The translations under genes were made by a program, and so were the position numbers. The notes beneath the pieces are model-generated. The model was given only the letters and a program-made list of their open reading frames with translations, was not told where the DNA came from and did not search any database. Of a stretch of 64,000 nucleotides of DNA, positions 1 through 11,929 are shown piece after piece; position 1 is the first letter of the stretch; each line of letters begins with the position of its first letter. The DNA is from Paracentrotus lividus. Its lineage: Eukaryota; Echinodermata; Echinoidea; Camarodonta; Echinidae. The DNA lies in NCBI GenBank assembly GCA_940671915.1, contig CALNVZ010000174.1, positions 1,796,756 to 1,860,755 of the forward strand, in the 5' to 3' direction.

Positions 1-2975
1 TGTCCCGGCATCATTAATTAGTTTAGCTATCTTCTCCTTCAATTCCGATAATTGGATTTTTAAGTTTTGTTGGTCGGGAGATTGCATACAAATCAGCATG
101 AATCCAGTACGCACTTAGGGACTTTTCATCACTTTCTCATAGTGTCTTTTTAGCTAGTTGTCGCTCTTCAACATTATGTGGAGATATTTTTCTTAAGTTT
201 TGCATTTCGCCACGCTTGCAAACCAGAACACATATTTCATATCCAACAGCGTGGGCCTCTCTGCTTATTTTTCCGTCCCTGAAAAGGGGGGTCTTCGGTG
301 CGCCCCTGGTAAGAGTAATATTCTCTCCCTAGTGATCTTCATTCCACACCACTCAAAGCATTATATGGAGATAGACGCGTTTTTTTATTTATATATAGTC
401 CACACATTACATTTACATTGTGATTTATGGCACGCTCATTTCCAGAACCCTTTCCAGGTGGTGTTTCCAAATAGAGGATGTCCATGTCTCTCTCCATACC
501 AGGTATCCCTTAATTGAGAAGAAAAAGGAAGATATTTTGCCTGACTTTGAACATCACTGAAATATCATTGGATAGAGAAAACAAAATGTCAGCAACACTG
601 GGAGATTTGACCAAGAATAAAAAAAGTCGTCTAGGATATTTGATAATAACCTGAAAGGCCATCACCACACCATCATAGACATCATCTTAAGAAAGCATAT
701 ACAGGTATCTGATCAATCAAATCTAGCCATTCAGAATTTAACTGCTTCCACAAGACCATACCTATGAATAAAATGTTTTCTGGTTGGTCTCTCCAGGGAG
801 GTATGGTGTAGCCTTCCTTTCTTGCCAGTAGCATAAGTTCTTGCCTTGCATCATGTCTCGTCCAGCAAGGCGATAGGGAATCGCTCTCTTTTCTCCTTTC
901 TTCTCTTTCTTTCTCTTCCTCCTTAGAAGTGAGGCTCAACAACACCACACACTAAAACATACACACAACCAAGAGAAAACCTCCACATCAAAAACTAACA
1001 TTGCAAGCTAGAGAACCACAGACTGAAGGCCATCTAGTCTTTCAAATTCATCTCTTTGGTATTTGTACACTAACTCTGATCAGGAACAGAATAAACAAGC
1101 ATCATTGATTTTGAAATCTCTAATAGAATCCATGTAGAGAAAGATATCAAAGATATTAAAGTACCAAGACACTCACAATATTCAAACAGGACAAATTGGA
1201 CTACTTCTATACAGATCACATCTCTTGCGATTACATCCAGATAAAGAACCTCATCGATGTCTTACTTAATCATAACCACTCTAATAGGAAATCAAATGTC
1301 GAAAGTATCAGAAGATTGAAGTCCAAAACCACCCATGGTATGAACACTAATCAGTGGCACAAAACTGTTGTACAGTCAGCATACAAAAAAATGACTGAAA
1401 TGCTTTTTTTCGTTTAATGATAAACACACCGATTGAAACAAAATGACAAGACAAATGAAATAATAATGCAATCAATTAACTACCGCTGTCAATTAACACA
1501 ATAGCAGGCACATACCACAAAAAAAACGTATAAACAACAATAAACCTGTGGAACACAACTCTGCCAAATTATGCAGAACAATGCGACAATATGAGATCCT
1601 AGCCATCAGCAGATATCCATCTTAAAGAATCATCAGGAAGATGTCTCCATAGTCCACCATACACAAAAAAACAGCAATCAGATCCATTCACAAATACACC
1701 CTACGCTTCCTCTATTCAACCCGCCACCTCACCACCCCACGACCCCACCACAAACATTGTACAACTACAAAAACTGCACCCGCTGTCGCCCCTTGACGGT
1801 ATCACCAAAACCCATTTACCAAAATTATAGTAATATATCACTACAGGAGATAGACTAGTGTGAGAGGAAAAGAAAAATACAGAGAGAAGCATAAGACATG
1901 GGCGTGAAGACTGAAACGCCGTGCCCCACGATGAGATTATCAATACCCTCCCATGGTCATATATTTCAGGTGGAGGCAATGTTGCATTTTTCACAATTGG
2001 AAAGCTAAAGGCCATTCGCTACAATAAAAGTTGCATTATTAAATATCCATCAATTTGATGATTGCATATATCATCAAAAAAGAACATCTTCTGGATAAAA
2101 CCCATAAACTCAATATAAACACAAAAAAAAAGATGAAGAATAAGTCCAAATTAACAGGGAAGAGCAATACCATTGTGCTTTCACTGAAAATGAAGTCGCT
2201 GACTACTCCAAAAATATTATACATCTGGCACTCATATCAGTGCAAGCAGACCTCTCACCTACAAAAGATGTTGCAGCATATCAATGAGACCGTTAATCCA
2301 TGCGAATCCATCACTAAACTGCCAGCACAATTGGAAGTCATGCGAAAGTCGGAATCGATCCAAGAACCGGTACAACCTAGTACGGAGAATGCGGGCCAAG
2401 AACACTAAACTAACAACGCCCAATACACTGCCTAGAAAACACCAACATGAGATATCCAGATGCCATGAAGGATTCGCAGATGAAAACACAGTATAATTAC
2501 ATCCATACCCCGTAAAAAACGCAATCACAAACAATATACTCGCACATTGATCTATCACTCATTTACGTCGTACTTAAACAAGGACTCCACGTTAAACACG
2601 ACACCCCTTAGAATTCAAAACAAATAGCCGTGAAAACATCACATAATTATAATGGCGATCCACGAAAATAACACGTTTGACCAAAAAAAAGAACCCATTC
2701 TAATCGTGCCGGCATTGTCCAACCTGAAGAACTTTCCTAACCCGAAAAAACAAAACAAAAGATCTATTAGATAAGAAACATGTATAAAAAAAAACCATTC
2801 ATAGAAAAAAAAGGGTGCATTTATAGTGATAAAGAAAAAAAGACAAAAAGAAAAAAAGAAATTTCTATCTCAAACTTTTAGATATTTAGAATAACACATC
2901 TACTCAATATTATTCACCTTGATGGTATAACACAGAATAATGATCTGTCATTTGTTTTCTTTATTTATATTTATT
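1..2975. other. No supported gene; A/C-rich, possibly old TE-derived
   Basis: No exon with recognisable protein homology was found. From about 940 to 2740 the plus strand is markedly rich in A and C and poor in G, with overlapping short open frames in more than one frame (for example 2055-2408 and 2284-2496). This resembles a decayed coding transposon, but no reverse-transcriptase, integrase or transposase motif could be recognised, so no family is assigned. A stretch around 1600-1660 resembles 4640-4710 (shared 'atcaggaagat' and 'tagtcc' blocks), which hints at a dispersed repeat. The left edge would be expected to lie inside a DDX6 intron. Confidence 0.4.
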
Positions 2976-4260
2976 TATTTCTTGTTTGGATGAAGTACAT
3001 TCCAACAAAATTTCAGAGAGCACTTGAAGATATATCTGAATGCTTCAATTCAAATTTCATTAATTCTGTACCAGTACTTTTGAAAATATGATATTTCTTG
3101 CAAATTATTTCTAAATTCCATATTTCTTTTTGAAACCTCGTTTGCCCAATGCAAGTGTAATGATGGGGGTTTCACATATTAAGTGGCTATCAAAGATTAT
3201 TAAGTATGGACAGGTGTACAGGATTACAGATTTCATGATTAAACAGTTAAAAATCCAGAAATCTGACAACAAAAAACCCCCCATAAAAAAGAAAACTTAC
3301 TTGTTCATCACTCATTCTTATCATGATTCTGTGACCTTTACATTGTGACAAGTAAGACACGCAATGACTAATTTTTATTAAGATTTGGATAAAATTAAAA
3401 AAAAATATACTTTCCCCTCACTCAAATTTCTAGAAATTTTCACAGAATACTTTATAGAGTATGCCTTTGTAATAAGAGAAAAATCAACCCAATATAATGA
3501 AAGGAATGTAATATGTTATATGATTATATTGTGAAATTACCCCACAGTGAAGCAACAAAATCTCAGCGACTAATTTTTTAAGAATCTACCATAGTCCACA
3601 GCTTGAAAAATGTTGTCTTTTGACCAGATCAATGGATACCATTGTGGAGAGTGGACTTTGCCCTACTTACTGGCAAAAAAAATATATCTGTCTGACCTTG
3701 CATGACATGACAACATTAGTTGAAAGGCAGAGTCACTTGAGTGAGCCAGGTTACACAGCATACATAGATCCCTAAGGCATGATAACTTTTTCCTGTGGAG
3801 GCAGACTATTTTAAATGGTACCATTGGAATGCCAGTGAAAAAACAAAGCAGACCATATATAACACACTGGGGGTAAGTCTCAATTTCAGACCCAGAAATC
3901 GCATTTCAAGTGATATTTTTAACTTGTTATTTCTGGGTTTACACGCAAAATTTGGCCTTTATCGTTCATTAACATTAATTAATGGACACTTAAGAAAATG
4001 TAAACATTACAAAATCAAGGATATATGGATAATGAGGGTGTATTTGTGATACAAGTGAAATCTCAAGGCAATTGGTAAAGGTTTGAGCAATTTACAACAG
4101 TTTTAATGCTGAAAACAGAGTTGTGCACCCTTATTGTGCTTATGATTCCAAGTACATACACAGAGATGCCAACCCTACAGGATGGTTGTCAGTAACATTT
4201 ACCACATTTGTCAGTAACAAATAGGTGTTCTCAGTACACAAAGCAACGCGCATATTTTCG
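2976..4260 (+). repeat. Direct duplication, copy 1 (about 1.29 kb)
   Basis: From 'cttgtttggatgaagtacat' to 'caaagcaacgcgcat' this segment repeats almost base for base at 4784-6073, in the same orientation and about 1810 bp away. The differences are mostly single-base indels in short homopolymers plus a few substitutions. No exon is recognisable in it. The two copies flank a 25-N gap, so a false duplication is the first explanation; a real recent tandem duplication remains possible. Confidence 0.9.
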
Positions 4261-4783
4261 TGCGAAGCACAAGCGCTCATCCTTTCAGCCGGGGTCCAGG
4301 CTTATTTTGAAGTAGCTAACAGCTTTTTTAAAAAATAAAACATTTCCCACTTTTAAAACTAAAATAAAAAAATTAATTTAAAAAATAAAAATATAAAAAA
4401 AATAAAACGAGATAACAAAAATCACGTGATTAANNNNNNNNNNNNNNNNNNNNNNNNNACTACCAAAATGACAAGACTAAAAGTGAAAAAATATGTAATT
4501 AAGTTATGCTAATTAGCATTTAAACGACCGGTGTCATATTACACATAGAAGGCATATATAAACAAAAAAATTTGTATTAAAAAAAATAACTGTTGGACAC
4601 ATTCTGAAATTTGCAAGGAAAACAATCGTCACATGTATGGTTCTCAGCCATAGCAATATTTAAAAGAATTATCAGGAAGATTGGTTCTCCTAGTCCTTAC
4701 AATAATGACAAGAAAATACAGGCAATTTTCATGTATTATTTACATACGTATAATTAAAACACTTTTTATTCAAATGTCATATA
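4261..4783. other. Spacer with 25-N gap between the two duplicate copies
   Basis: Unique, very A-rich sequence. Ns occupy 4434-4458. No gene or recognisable element is seen. The gap sits between the two copies of the 1.29-kb duplicate and is relevant to judging whether that duplication is real. Confidence 0.85.
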
Positions 4784-6073
4784 TATTTCTTGTTTGGATG
4801 AAGTACATTCCACCAAAATTTCAGAGAGCACTTGAAGATATATCTGAATGCTTCAATTCAAATTTCATTAATTCTGTACCAGTACTTTTGAAATATGATA
4901 ATTCTTGCAAATTATTTCTAAATTCCAATATTCTTTTTGAAACCTGCGTTTGCCCAATGCAAGTGTAATGATGGGGGTTTTCACATATTAAGTGGCTATC
5001 AAAGATTATTAAGTATGGACAGGTGTACAGGATTACAGATTTCATGATTAAACAGTTAAAAATCCAGAAATCGACAACAAAACACCCCCATAAAAAAGAA
5101 AACTTACTTGTTCATCACTCATTCTTATCATGATTCTGTGACCTTTACATTGTGACAAGTAAGACACGCAATGACTAATTTTTATTAAGATTTGGATAAA
5201 ATTAAAAAAAAATACTTTTCCATCACTCAAATTTCTAGAAATTTTTCACAGAATACTTTATAGAGTATGCCTTTGTAATAAGAGAAAAATCAACCCAATA
5301 TAATGAAAGGAATGTAATATGTTATATGATTATATGTGAAATTACCCCACAGTGAAGCAACAAAATCTCAGCGACTAATTTTTTAAGAAATCTCCAAATA
5401 GTCCACAGCTTGAAAAATGTTGTCTTTTGACCAGATCAATGGATACCATTGTGTAGAGTGGGACTTTGCCCTACTTATGGCAAAAAAAATATATCTGTCT
5501 GACCTTGCATGACATGACAACATTAGTTGAAAGGTCAGAAGGTCACTTGAGTGAGCCAGGTTACACAGCATACATAGATCCCTAAGGCATGATAACTTTT
5601 TTCCTGTGGAGGCAGACTATTTTAAATGGTACCATTGGAATGCCAGTGAAAAACAAAGCAGACCATATATAACACAATGGGGGTAGTCCTCAATTTCAGA
5701 CCAGAAATCGGCATTTCAAGTGATATTTTTAACTTGTTATTTCTTGGGTTTACACGCAAAATTTGGCCGTTTATCGTTCATTAACATTAATTAATGGACA
5801 CTTAAGAAAATGTAAACATTACAAAATCAGGATATGGAATAATGAGGGTGTATTTGTGATACAAGTGAAATCTCAAGGCAATGGTAAAGGTTTGAGCAAT
5901 TTACAACAGTTTTAATGCTGAAAAACAGAGTTGTGCACCCTTATTGTGCTTATGATTCCAGTACAATACACAGAGATGCCAACCCTACAGGATGGTTGTC
6001 AGTAACATTTACCAACATTTGTCAGTAACAAATGAGGTGTTCTCAGTACACAAAGCAACGCTGCGCATTTTTC
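4784..6073 (+). repeat. Direct duplication, copy 2 (about 1.29 kb)
   Basis: Second copy of 2976-4260, same orientation. Indel differences lie mainly in runs of A, T and C, for example one extra A in 'gtacaataca' (copy 1 has 'gtacataca'). The match stops at about 6073, just inside the inverted-repeat element that starts at 5971. Coding content is not recognisable in either copy. Confidence 0.9.
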
Positions 6074-6803
6074 GCCCCCCTTTCCCCCGGTGGTTGCTGA
6101 AGTTTTTGTCCCAGGACAGTCATATTTCAAAGTTGAGTCTGGAATATCTTTCTAAATAGAGGGCCAGTGTGATCTGCAACAGCCTATAGGAAGGTTACAT
6201 TCCACTAATAATTCCAGTAAAGAAAAGTGTAGCGCGGGTACTTACTAGATCTACGTCTTCCTCAATCAAAGTCAGATATTGTGTTCACAATGTCCGTGTT
6301 CTAAGTTCAAAATGTAAGAAAAATCCCTCTTTCAGACTTCAAATACACGGATACTGGAGAATATATTCGGTCTTATACCTTTGAGACCATTTCTCAGTCT
6401 CTTTTTGTTTATTTTCTGCCATCCTGTGTCAGTATCAATGCATAACAAATAATCCCGTAAGTTTCGTCGCAAAACACAACAATTGCAGCGGCTGGCCGAA
6501 AGCACATGCATCCCGAAGGCACCTGGCCCCAGCGGGCTGGTACACAGTGGACTCCCGCTCAACGCATCTGCCTGCACCAAGCTTACGCTGCTCCCCATTC
6601 TGTGTAAAAGGCAGAAACCTTTTACACAGAATGCTATAAAGTGCCACATGTGGACTGCGCAAAACATTCAATATTCATTACGCTATTAGCATTACAACAT
6701 ATCATGGAATTGTCATTGACCGGAACTATTTCTTTGTTAACCGTATTTGCGTACTGATACATCCGTACTAAATACGGCGAAACCGTAACGGTTGGCATCT
6801 CTG
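5971..6803. mobile_element. Non-autonomous DNA transposon with CAGAGATGCCAACC ends
   Basis: The left end CAGAGATGCCAACC is matched by its reverse complement GGTTGGCATCTCTG at 6790-6803, giving an 833-bp element with 14-bp perfect terminal inverted repeats. The CAGAG terminus resembles hAT-type ends. In the partial copy at 4162 the bases just before the end read CATACA, and CATACA also directly follows the right end, suggesting a target duplication that copy 2 obscures by one base. No transposase was recognised. The element contains a separate perfect hairpin at 6598-6631. Confidence 0.6.
6598..6631. repeat. Perfect 14-bp stem hairpin
   Basis: TTCTGTGTAAAAGG (6598-6611) pairs perfectly with CCTTTTACACAGAA (6618-6631) around a 6-base loop. 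It lies inside the inverted-repeat element 5971-6803. A structural RNA is possible in principle, but a small secondary palindrome of the transposon is more likely. Confidence 0.7.
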
Positions 6804-7102
6804 CATACATGTTTCAAACAGACAAATTGGTAAAGTACCCTCTGAATAGATGCATGTTATTTGTATTACATTCAGATGAAGAGAATTCAAAGCCAGAGCG
6901 CTGTCTTTGAGTGAGTACCAAAGCACAGCTATTTCGAATTGTCTCAGCTTACCAATATTTTCATCACCAATAATCTTTCAGTTCAATTTAGTGAAAAAAC
7001 CCAATTGAATCAATATTAATGAAGAAGTCTTTCAATACTGTGTGTGTCAACTGCCCATTGTGGTGAAAGATAGGCCATCAAATATGAAGTTGGTTAACTT
7101 AC
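6804..7102. other. DDX6 intron sequence
   Basis: No further exon of the helicase gene was found between here and position 1. The sequence just left of 7103 is a good minus-strand donor (GTAAGTTAAC). Confidence 0.5.
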
Positions 7103-7163
7103 TGTAGTTCTAATTCTCAAATCCTTGTCTGGGATAGCCAGCTTCTCTTTCCAGTCTGGATCA
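7103..7163 (-). CDS. DDX6: DDX6/Me31B-type RNA helicase, second coding exon
   Basis: Read on the minus strand this 61-bp exon has a CTTTTCACAG acceptor and a GTAAGTTAAC donor. Joined to the previous exon it gives DMDDPDWKEKLAIPDKDLR followed by IRTT. This corresponds to the pre-core segment of vertebrate DDX6 (DDWKKTLKLPPKDLRIKTS), which lies just before the Q-motif region. DDX6 proteins are cytoplasmic DEAD-box RNA helicases that repress translation, activate decapping and build P-bodies. The splice phase fits exactly: the first base completes the codon GA|T, and the exon ends in phase 0. The next expected exon, beginning near the DVTSTKGNEFEDY-like region, was not found in the remaining 7.1 kb, so it lies past the window edge or in a gap. 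Confidence 0.85.
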
Positions 7164-7504
7164 CTGTGAAAAGATAAGTTACACATTTATTCAATTTGCA
7201 GCCAAAATGTTACATATATAACTGGAACAAAGAAGTTATTCTCATTTGGTGAAAATTTAAAATATTAAGTCAGTCCCAAAAAAAACATATAGCTGCCATT
7301 AGGTAAACAGCTTACTGTCAGCAAAACATGTTTTGTACATTTTCATATTTGAGATTCAAAAGAGTTGATTACTGGATTTACTAGCTATTCAGTGTGTTTT
7401 CAGACATACAGCTTGGGAAACAAGTAATAGTCGACTTTCCTTACTAACGGTGCCTAATAATTATTTCTCAAGCTGTATTGGAGGGAGAATATAATATAAC
7501 TTAC

Positions 7505-7831
7505 TCCATGTCTACAGGTGTTGGCTTGGGAGGTTGAGTGCAGCTGCTTTAGGTGCTGGGTCTCAACATCCTTTTGCTTGAATACTGTCTACTGCCATAC
7601 CTCCGCTTCTGTATCCTCCATAATGTCCTCCATCTCTGTGATATCCGCCAGGTCCATCTCTGTGGTGTGGTCCATTCCGGTCTCCTCTCCCTTGATGATT
7701 GCCCTGATGGTTGCCTTGATGAGAGTGACCATCCCCTCTCCTAGAGTCATTGTTTCTGGCCCCTGTTTGGGCTCCTTGCTACCGTGATTGTTATTCATCA
7801 TGCGGTTGAGTTGTGGTTGTGCCGTTGCCAT
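7505..7831 (-). CDS. DDX6: DDX6/Me31B-type RNA helicase, first coding exon (frame disturbed)
   Basis: The start codon at 7831 opens MATAQPQLNRMMNNNHGSK, an Asn/Gln-rich N-terminus of DDX6 style, and has an in-frame TGA upstream in the same exon. The acceptor is TCTTTCAG and the exon begins at 7875; the donor GTAAGTTATA lies just below 7505. The frame entering the next exon (PPKPTPVDMD) is not the frame of the start codon, so at least two small shifts are needed. In the middle, another frame reads a Gly/Arg/His-rich segment (GDRNGPHHRDGPGGYHRD, then GGHYGGYRSGG), much more protein-like than the annotated frame. An insertion or deletion in the run CCCAAACAGGGG would explain the first shift. I treat this as consensus error, not a pseudogene, because both splice sites are intact. 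Confidence 0.75.
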
Positions 7832-7875
7832 AGCAAACAGCTGTCTTTTCTCACTTCACTTTTGTTCGCCAGTTC
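7832..7875 (-). other. DDX6: DDX6 5' UTR portion of the first coding exon
   Basis: The 44 bases between the acceptor and the start codon. The in-frame TGA in this stretch excludes an upstream extension of the reading frame. With the preceding non-coding exon it also carries the end of a short upstream reading frame. Confidence 0.65.
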
Positions 7876-8452
7876 CTGAAAGACAGGACTTTGAAATAGA
7901 AACCTGATCATTGCTAATTTTTGTTTTGTTTGTGAATTTTTGCTTTTAGTCAATGAAAATTGCATCAGGTGTCAGAAGACCATTTCAGTTATAAGATGAG
8001 ATACTTCCTGAGATATCTTGTCAGAAATGTATGTAATTAGTACAGATTCACAAAAAAAGGCAAGTTAGTGCCGTTCAACTTCACCCATACAAAATGGGGA
8101 AATATTATCTTTGGCAAATATACAAATATACATTGATATATAAAACAAGCTTTACAAATAATATATTTCTGCTATAAAACAATGAGGCCCCTCACATGAG
8201 GCTTCACAAGGAAATTATGAAATTTTGTGTTATTCAAAATTGTCCGCTTGGTGGGAAAAAAACGCAGCAGCAATTGAAATGGCTGATCCACAGAAGTTTT
8301 GAACTTCCAGTGTGGAGAGTACTAAAGTGATAATTCACAGTTTATGATTGCAGTCTACAATGATGTATATCGTTCAATGAAGTTGTAATTGATCAAAGAT
8401 TGTCAGCTCAGAGAAAAGAGTTCAAATTGTGTAACAATTCTTCCTTACTTAC

Positions 8453-8479
8453 CGTAGGAATGCCATCAAACCAGCTCCT
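8453..8479 (-). other. DDX6: Candidate non-coding 5' exon of the DDX6 gene
   Basis: A 27-bp segment on the minus strand is bounded by acceptor TTTGATTACAG and a strong donor GTAAGTAAGG. Spliced to 7875 it creates a 12-codon upstream ORF, MAFLRNWRTKVK, whose stop lies before the DDX6 start codon. There is no protein evidence, only splice signals and position. Confidence 0.4.
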
Positions 8480-8688
8480 CTGTAATCAAAACAATAAATC
8501 AAAATTAATTGTTGAATATCATTCCGAGTCAAGAGTATGAACACCAAATAAAATCAACTTTTGTCAACAATCAGCAGCTTCATCATTCAAGGAAGGTAGC
8601 GATTTTATTCTTCTATTTTTTTTAAGAAACACACACAAAAATCCTAATGAATTCAAGAGACAGAATCATATTCATCGCCATTACTTAC

Positions 8689-8755
8689 CGTTTTGCACAC
8701 CGTTGTCAAAAAAACAATGTAGTTGAGCGAGCTAGCCATCTGATCCCAAAATGGT
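8689..8755 (-). promoter_or_regulatory. Possible DDX6 first exon / promoter-proximal region
   Basis: A minus-strand donor (AAAACG followed by GTAAGTAATGG) ends a possible first exon at 8689. About 60 bp upstream on that strand the plus-strand sequence AAAATGGTGGCGCT resembles a YY1-type promoter element. A similar arrangement occurs at 10687 (GCTA followed by GTAAGTAG, next to a GGCCATTTTG motif). Either could be the transcription start of the helicase gene. The right end given here is approximate. Confidence 0.25.
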
Positions 8756-8855
8756 GGCGCTAGTGCAGTTAGGTATCCACTACACACCACCCTACCCTAA
8801 CCTAGTGCGTGCGGGTCGCCGTCCTCACGGCGGGATGCTTAACTGCACTAGCACC
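8751..8855. mobile_element. Short inverted-repeat element (about 105 bp)
   Basis: GCTAGTGCAGTTAGGTATCC on the left mirrors GGATGCTTAACTGCACTAGC on the right, with one or two mismatches and a short spacer containing 'gtcgccgtcctcacggcgg'. No coding capacity. It lies across the presumed 5' region of the DDX6 gene. Confidence 0.6.
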
Positions 8856-8934
8856 ACATCTAATGGTGCATAAGTGTAAATGTTGCTAAATCGATACATT
8901 CGCAAGCTACTTCGCTTGCGCTTACACTTCTGCA

Positions 8935-9010
8935 TTGTCAATGACAAATTAACCTTGCACTGGGGAGTGTAAAGTGGCAGTTTTCCTCCCAATGGAAATT
9001 CAATGCACTA
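8935..9010. repeat. Dispersed repeat shared with 23214-23300
   Basis: Both places share 'ttgcactggg', 'gcagttttc' and 'tccaatggaaa' in the same order and spacing, and a further block 'tgttggtttgcagctgtat' occurs at 9903 and 23530. They are presumably fragments of the same old repeat family. No coding function is seen. Confidence 0.55.
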
Positions 9011-11763
9011 AGGTTGAATAGATCTAGACCAATTGATTTCAAGCTCAAGCCCACACGTAGAATTTTTACTCCATAATTTATGCCACAACGCTCAAATGAT
9101 CACGTTAGCATTTGAAATACACTACCATTGTGTCCTTCCAATGAACAATAGTCACGATAAAAATTTAGATTCGTCATTTATTTTTTTTGGTAAGTCCCCA
9201 TTTCTTCATACGTTTTAAACTGTCAGGCGAAATCCGACAGTGGATTCGTTGTCAGTTCCTAATTATATTTCACTTCTTTTTTCTAAAAAGTATTGAAAAG
9301 TGGCTTTGAAGAAGTCGAGTTCTAGCAGTTCTCTTGCGAAATGGGTCCACTTTGGTTATTGATAACAGCGCGCACGATAAAAGCGGTCTTTCGGGAACAA
9401 GCTGATTCGCGTTGTTCGGTACGGTCAACGCACTCAGTCATCGCAACCAGGAGGCCGGAGCTCACGCGATAGCTAATCAGAGGGCCCACAATCACAATGC
9501 ATTGTCCTCTAGCTCTGTACGAACGAACTTGTAGATATTTCGATGTGGCCGCAGTTTAAGCCTAAGGAGGCATGTTCCAATAACGGGTCTAAAAGATTTG
9601 CAGTAGGCTAGATCTAGATCTAGTTCTGCACAAATATTTGCAGATTTTGTCTGGACGACAAGTAGATTCTAGGTGCGAATTTTAAAACCACGCAAATATA
9701 CGAGCAGGCTTTCTTGTGCATGTTTTGAATGAGTTAATTGGCGTGCTCACATTCATACAGCGCGAAAGAAACCCGCGAACATTGTTTTAAGGTCTCTCAG
9801 CAAAAACAATATAGCATTAACTCACGCCCGAGCGTGCGTTAGCGGTGAATGCAGTGCACCGCGAGATAGCTCCGGACATCGCACCCCCCATCCTACAGCC
9901 TTATGTTGGTTTGCAGCTGTATATTATGTGCAAGCAGCCTAGGCGATTCACTTGTTTGTCCGGACAAGACAGCAATTTTAGAAGCTTTGTGATCAATATT
10001 TCATTAATCACTTGAAAATAATATCAGACAATATAACAAAGCACAAATATTTTAACTTTAACGTTAGATTCTAACAAAATTTTGCTATAACGTTAGAGAG
10101 TACTGGGCAGTACTGCACAAATTTTGAGAAAATCCAGAGCAAAAGATGATGTTTTTTATCTGCTTAAGTGTGCCGGACAACGGACCCCCCATCCTACTGC
10201 ATCACTTTCTTCAATCACTCACACTGGTTCCATTCAGTTCACTTGTGTACAATTAACATTACAAGTCAGAGTTCGCTGTATTTCAGCGAGTGGTCACCAA
10301 CACTGCCACTGGCACTGGGCTCAAACAATAGCCAGACCCCCCCCCCACCCCTCCCCCGGCATAAGCCATAAGTTTCTTAAAGCCATAGCATAGGCTACGT
10401 TAAAATTAGGTAGTACTCAAACTCTTTCAATCTTACTTCAAAATGAGGTGGCATAAATAACGTTCTTATCTCACTGGTGGCCGTTGGATCAAGAATCAAA
10501 TTTCCAATAACCTCCAATATTTTACACGCAAAATCAACACTCTTCCTTACAAAATTTTGTCCCAAAACATAGGCAGACTACCATCGAATACAGTACATGT
10601 TTACAGAATTTCATTACAAATTACACTAAAATAAGAACTATATTACCGATTAAGAAGGATAACTTTCACTGAGAAAATCTACTTACTAGCGCAAGAAGGT
10701 TTCAAAATGGCCGTCTGTGTGTTTTCTTTATTTCGCGTATACGTACGTAGTACGTACATCAACAAATTCACACAATAGCTCGTATACATCATATTACCAT
10801 ACACAATTTAGTGATTTCGTGACACCTGCACCTCAGACAACTCGTTCATCCAATAACAACTCGATTCTATCGCTAGGGTATTGTTCGCACGTGTTTTTTT
10901 TCGCATTTACTTGGAGTTCGATTTCGATGGGTGATGTTCCATTTTGGGCCGGGGTTTTAGAGGATTGGAGGGTGGGGAGGTCGGTGCCGGACCCTTTTTC
11001 TAAGCCAAATTATAATTCTTGAATAGCTGATTATCAATTTGCATATAATTTGTTCTCAACAATATTTCTTACAATTTTATGCTATTCAAGACATCGATGT
11101 TTCAAATGGCTGATAAAAATGGCCATGTCTGAGCCCAGACATACCCCACCCCAATCGGGCCTAACTGGGTATTTTATACAGCTCAAATTTAAAAAATGTT
11201 TTTCCCTCTTTTCTAGATCTTTTGTTTAATATTGTGGAAATTGTAATTAAAATTTTTTAAGTGTTTCGATTTATGGTATTATGAGTAAGCGGTAATAATA
11301 GGGAAGAATTTGGTCAAGGGACGAGATTGCTTAGCATTCACGTCTGCTATATACTTCCGTTCGGTTCCCACAGAAATAATCTGGCGTGCGAACTCGATTA
11401 ATGCGATAACTTCGTCGCGGACGGACGGACCCGTCCGGGGCGGCGGCCGAGGTGGGTGGACAGATCTACGGAAGGTCGTACGTATGCCGTATTTCTAATT
11501 ATTCCATGATTTTCTTACCGCACATTTAACTTTAAGAAGACAACATTAAAATTAAGAAATATTCAAATTAAATCTTACTTACTCAACATTTAAGTGTTCG
11601 TTGATTTTACTCATTTTTCTTTTAGGAAAAAATTCAAGTAATGTCTAACTTGCTTAAATTTAACTTCAATTAAGCACATTTCTTCTAAATACGTATTATT
11701 ACTTAAAATATCAAGTTGAATGTACTTTTTTTTTTTTCTTTTTTTTTAACGCCTTATTCATGG
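9011..11763. other. No supported gene
   Basis: Mixed-composition sequence. A possible minus-strand first exon ending at 10687 (donor GTAAGTAG, next to CAAAATGGCC) is the only gene-like signal. A small palindromic stretch of alternating 'gtacgtac' lies near 10740. The short open frames here have no recognisable homology. Confidence 0.4.
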
Positions 11764-11929
11764 GCGGCGGATACGGGGGGGGGCCAGGGGCCGGCCCCCC
11801 CCCCCCCCCACATTTTTTTTGCCAGAAATTTTTATATTTTGTAAGGTAAAAACAAAAGGAAAAGAGAGAAAAAGAAGAAGAACGGACAGAAGAGGCAAAA
11901 TGCGTTTAAAATACCGCCTTCAAGTCATT

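Noticed and set aside
200..517. 105-codon plus-strand frame near the left edge
   Set aside because: No recognisable domain, no splice or start context, and the composition is that of the surrounding AT-rich DNA.
682..948. Minus-strand frame beginning with a Glu/Lys/Arg-rich stretch
   Set aside because: The charged stretch comes from a purine-rich low-complexity tract; the rest has no identifiable homology.
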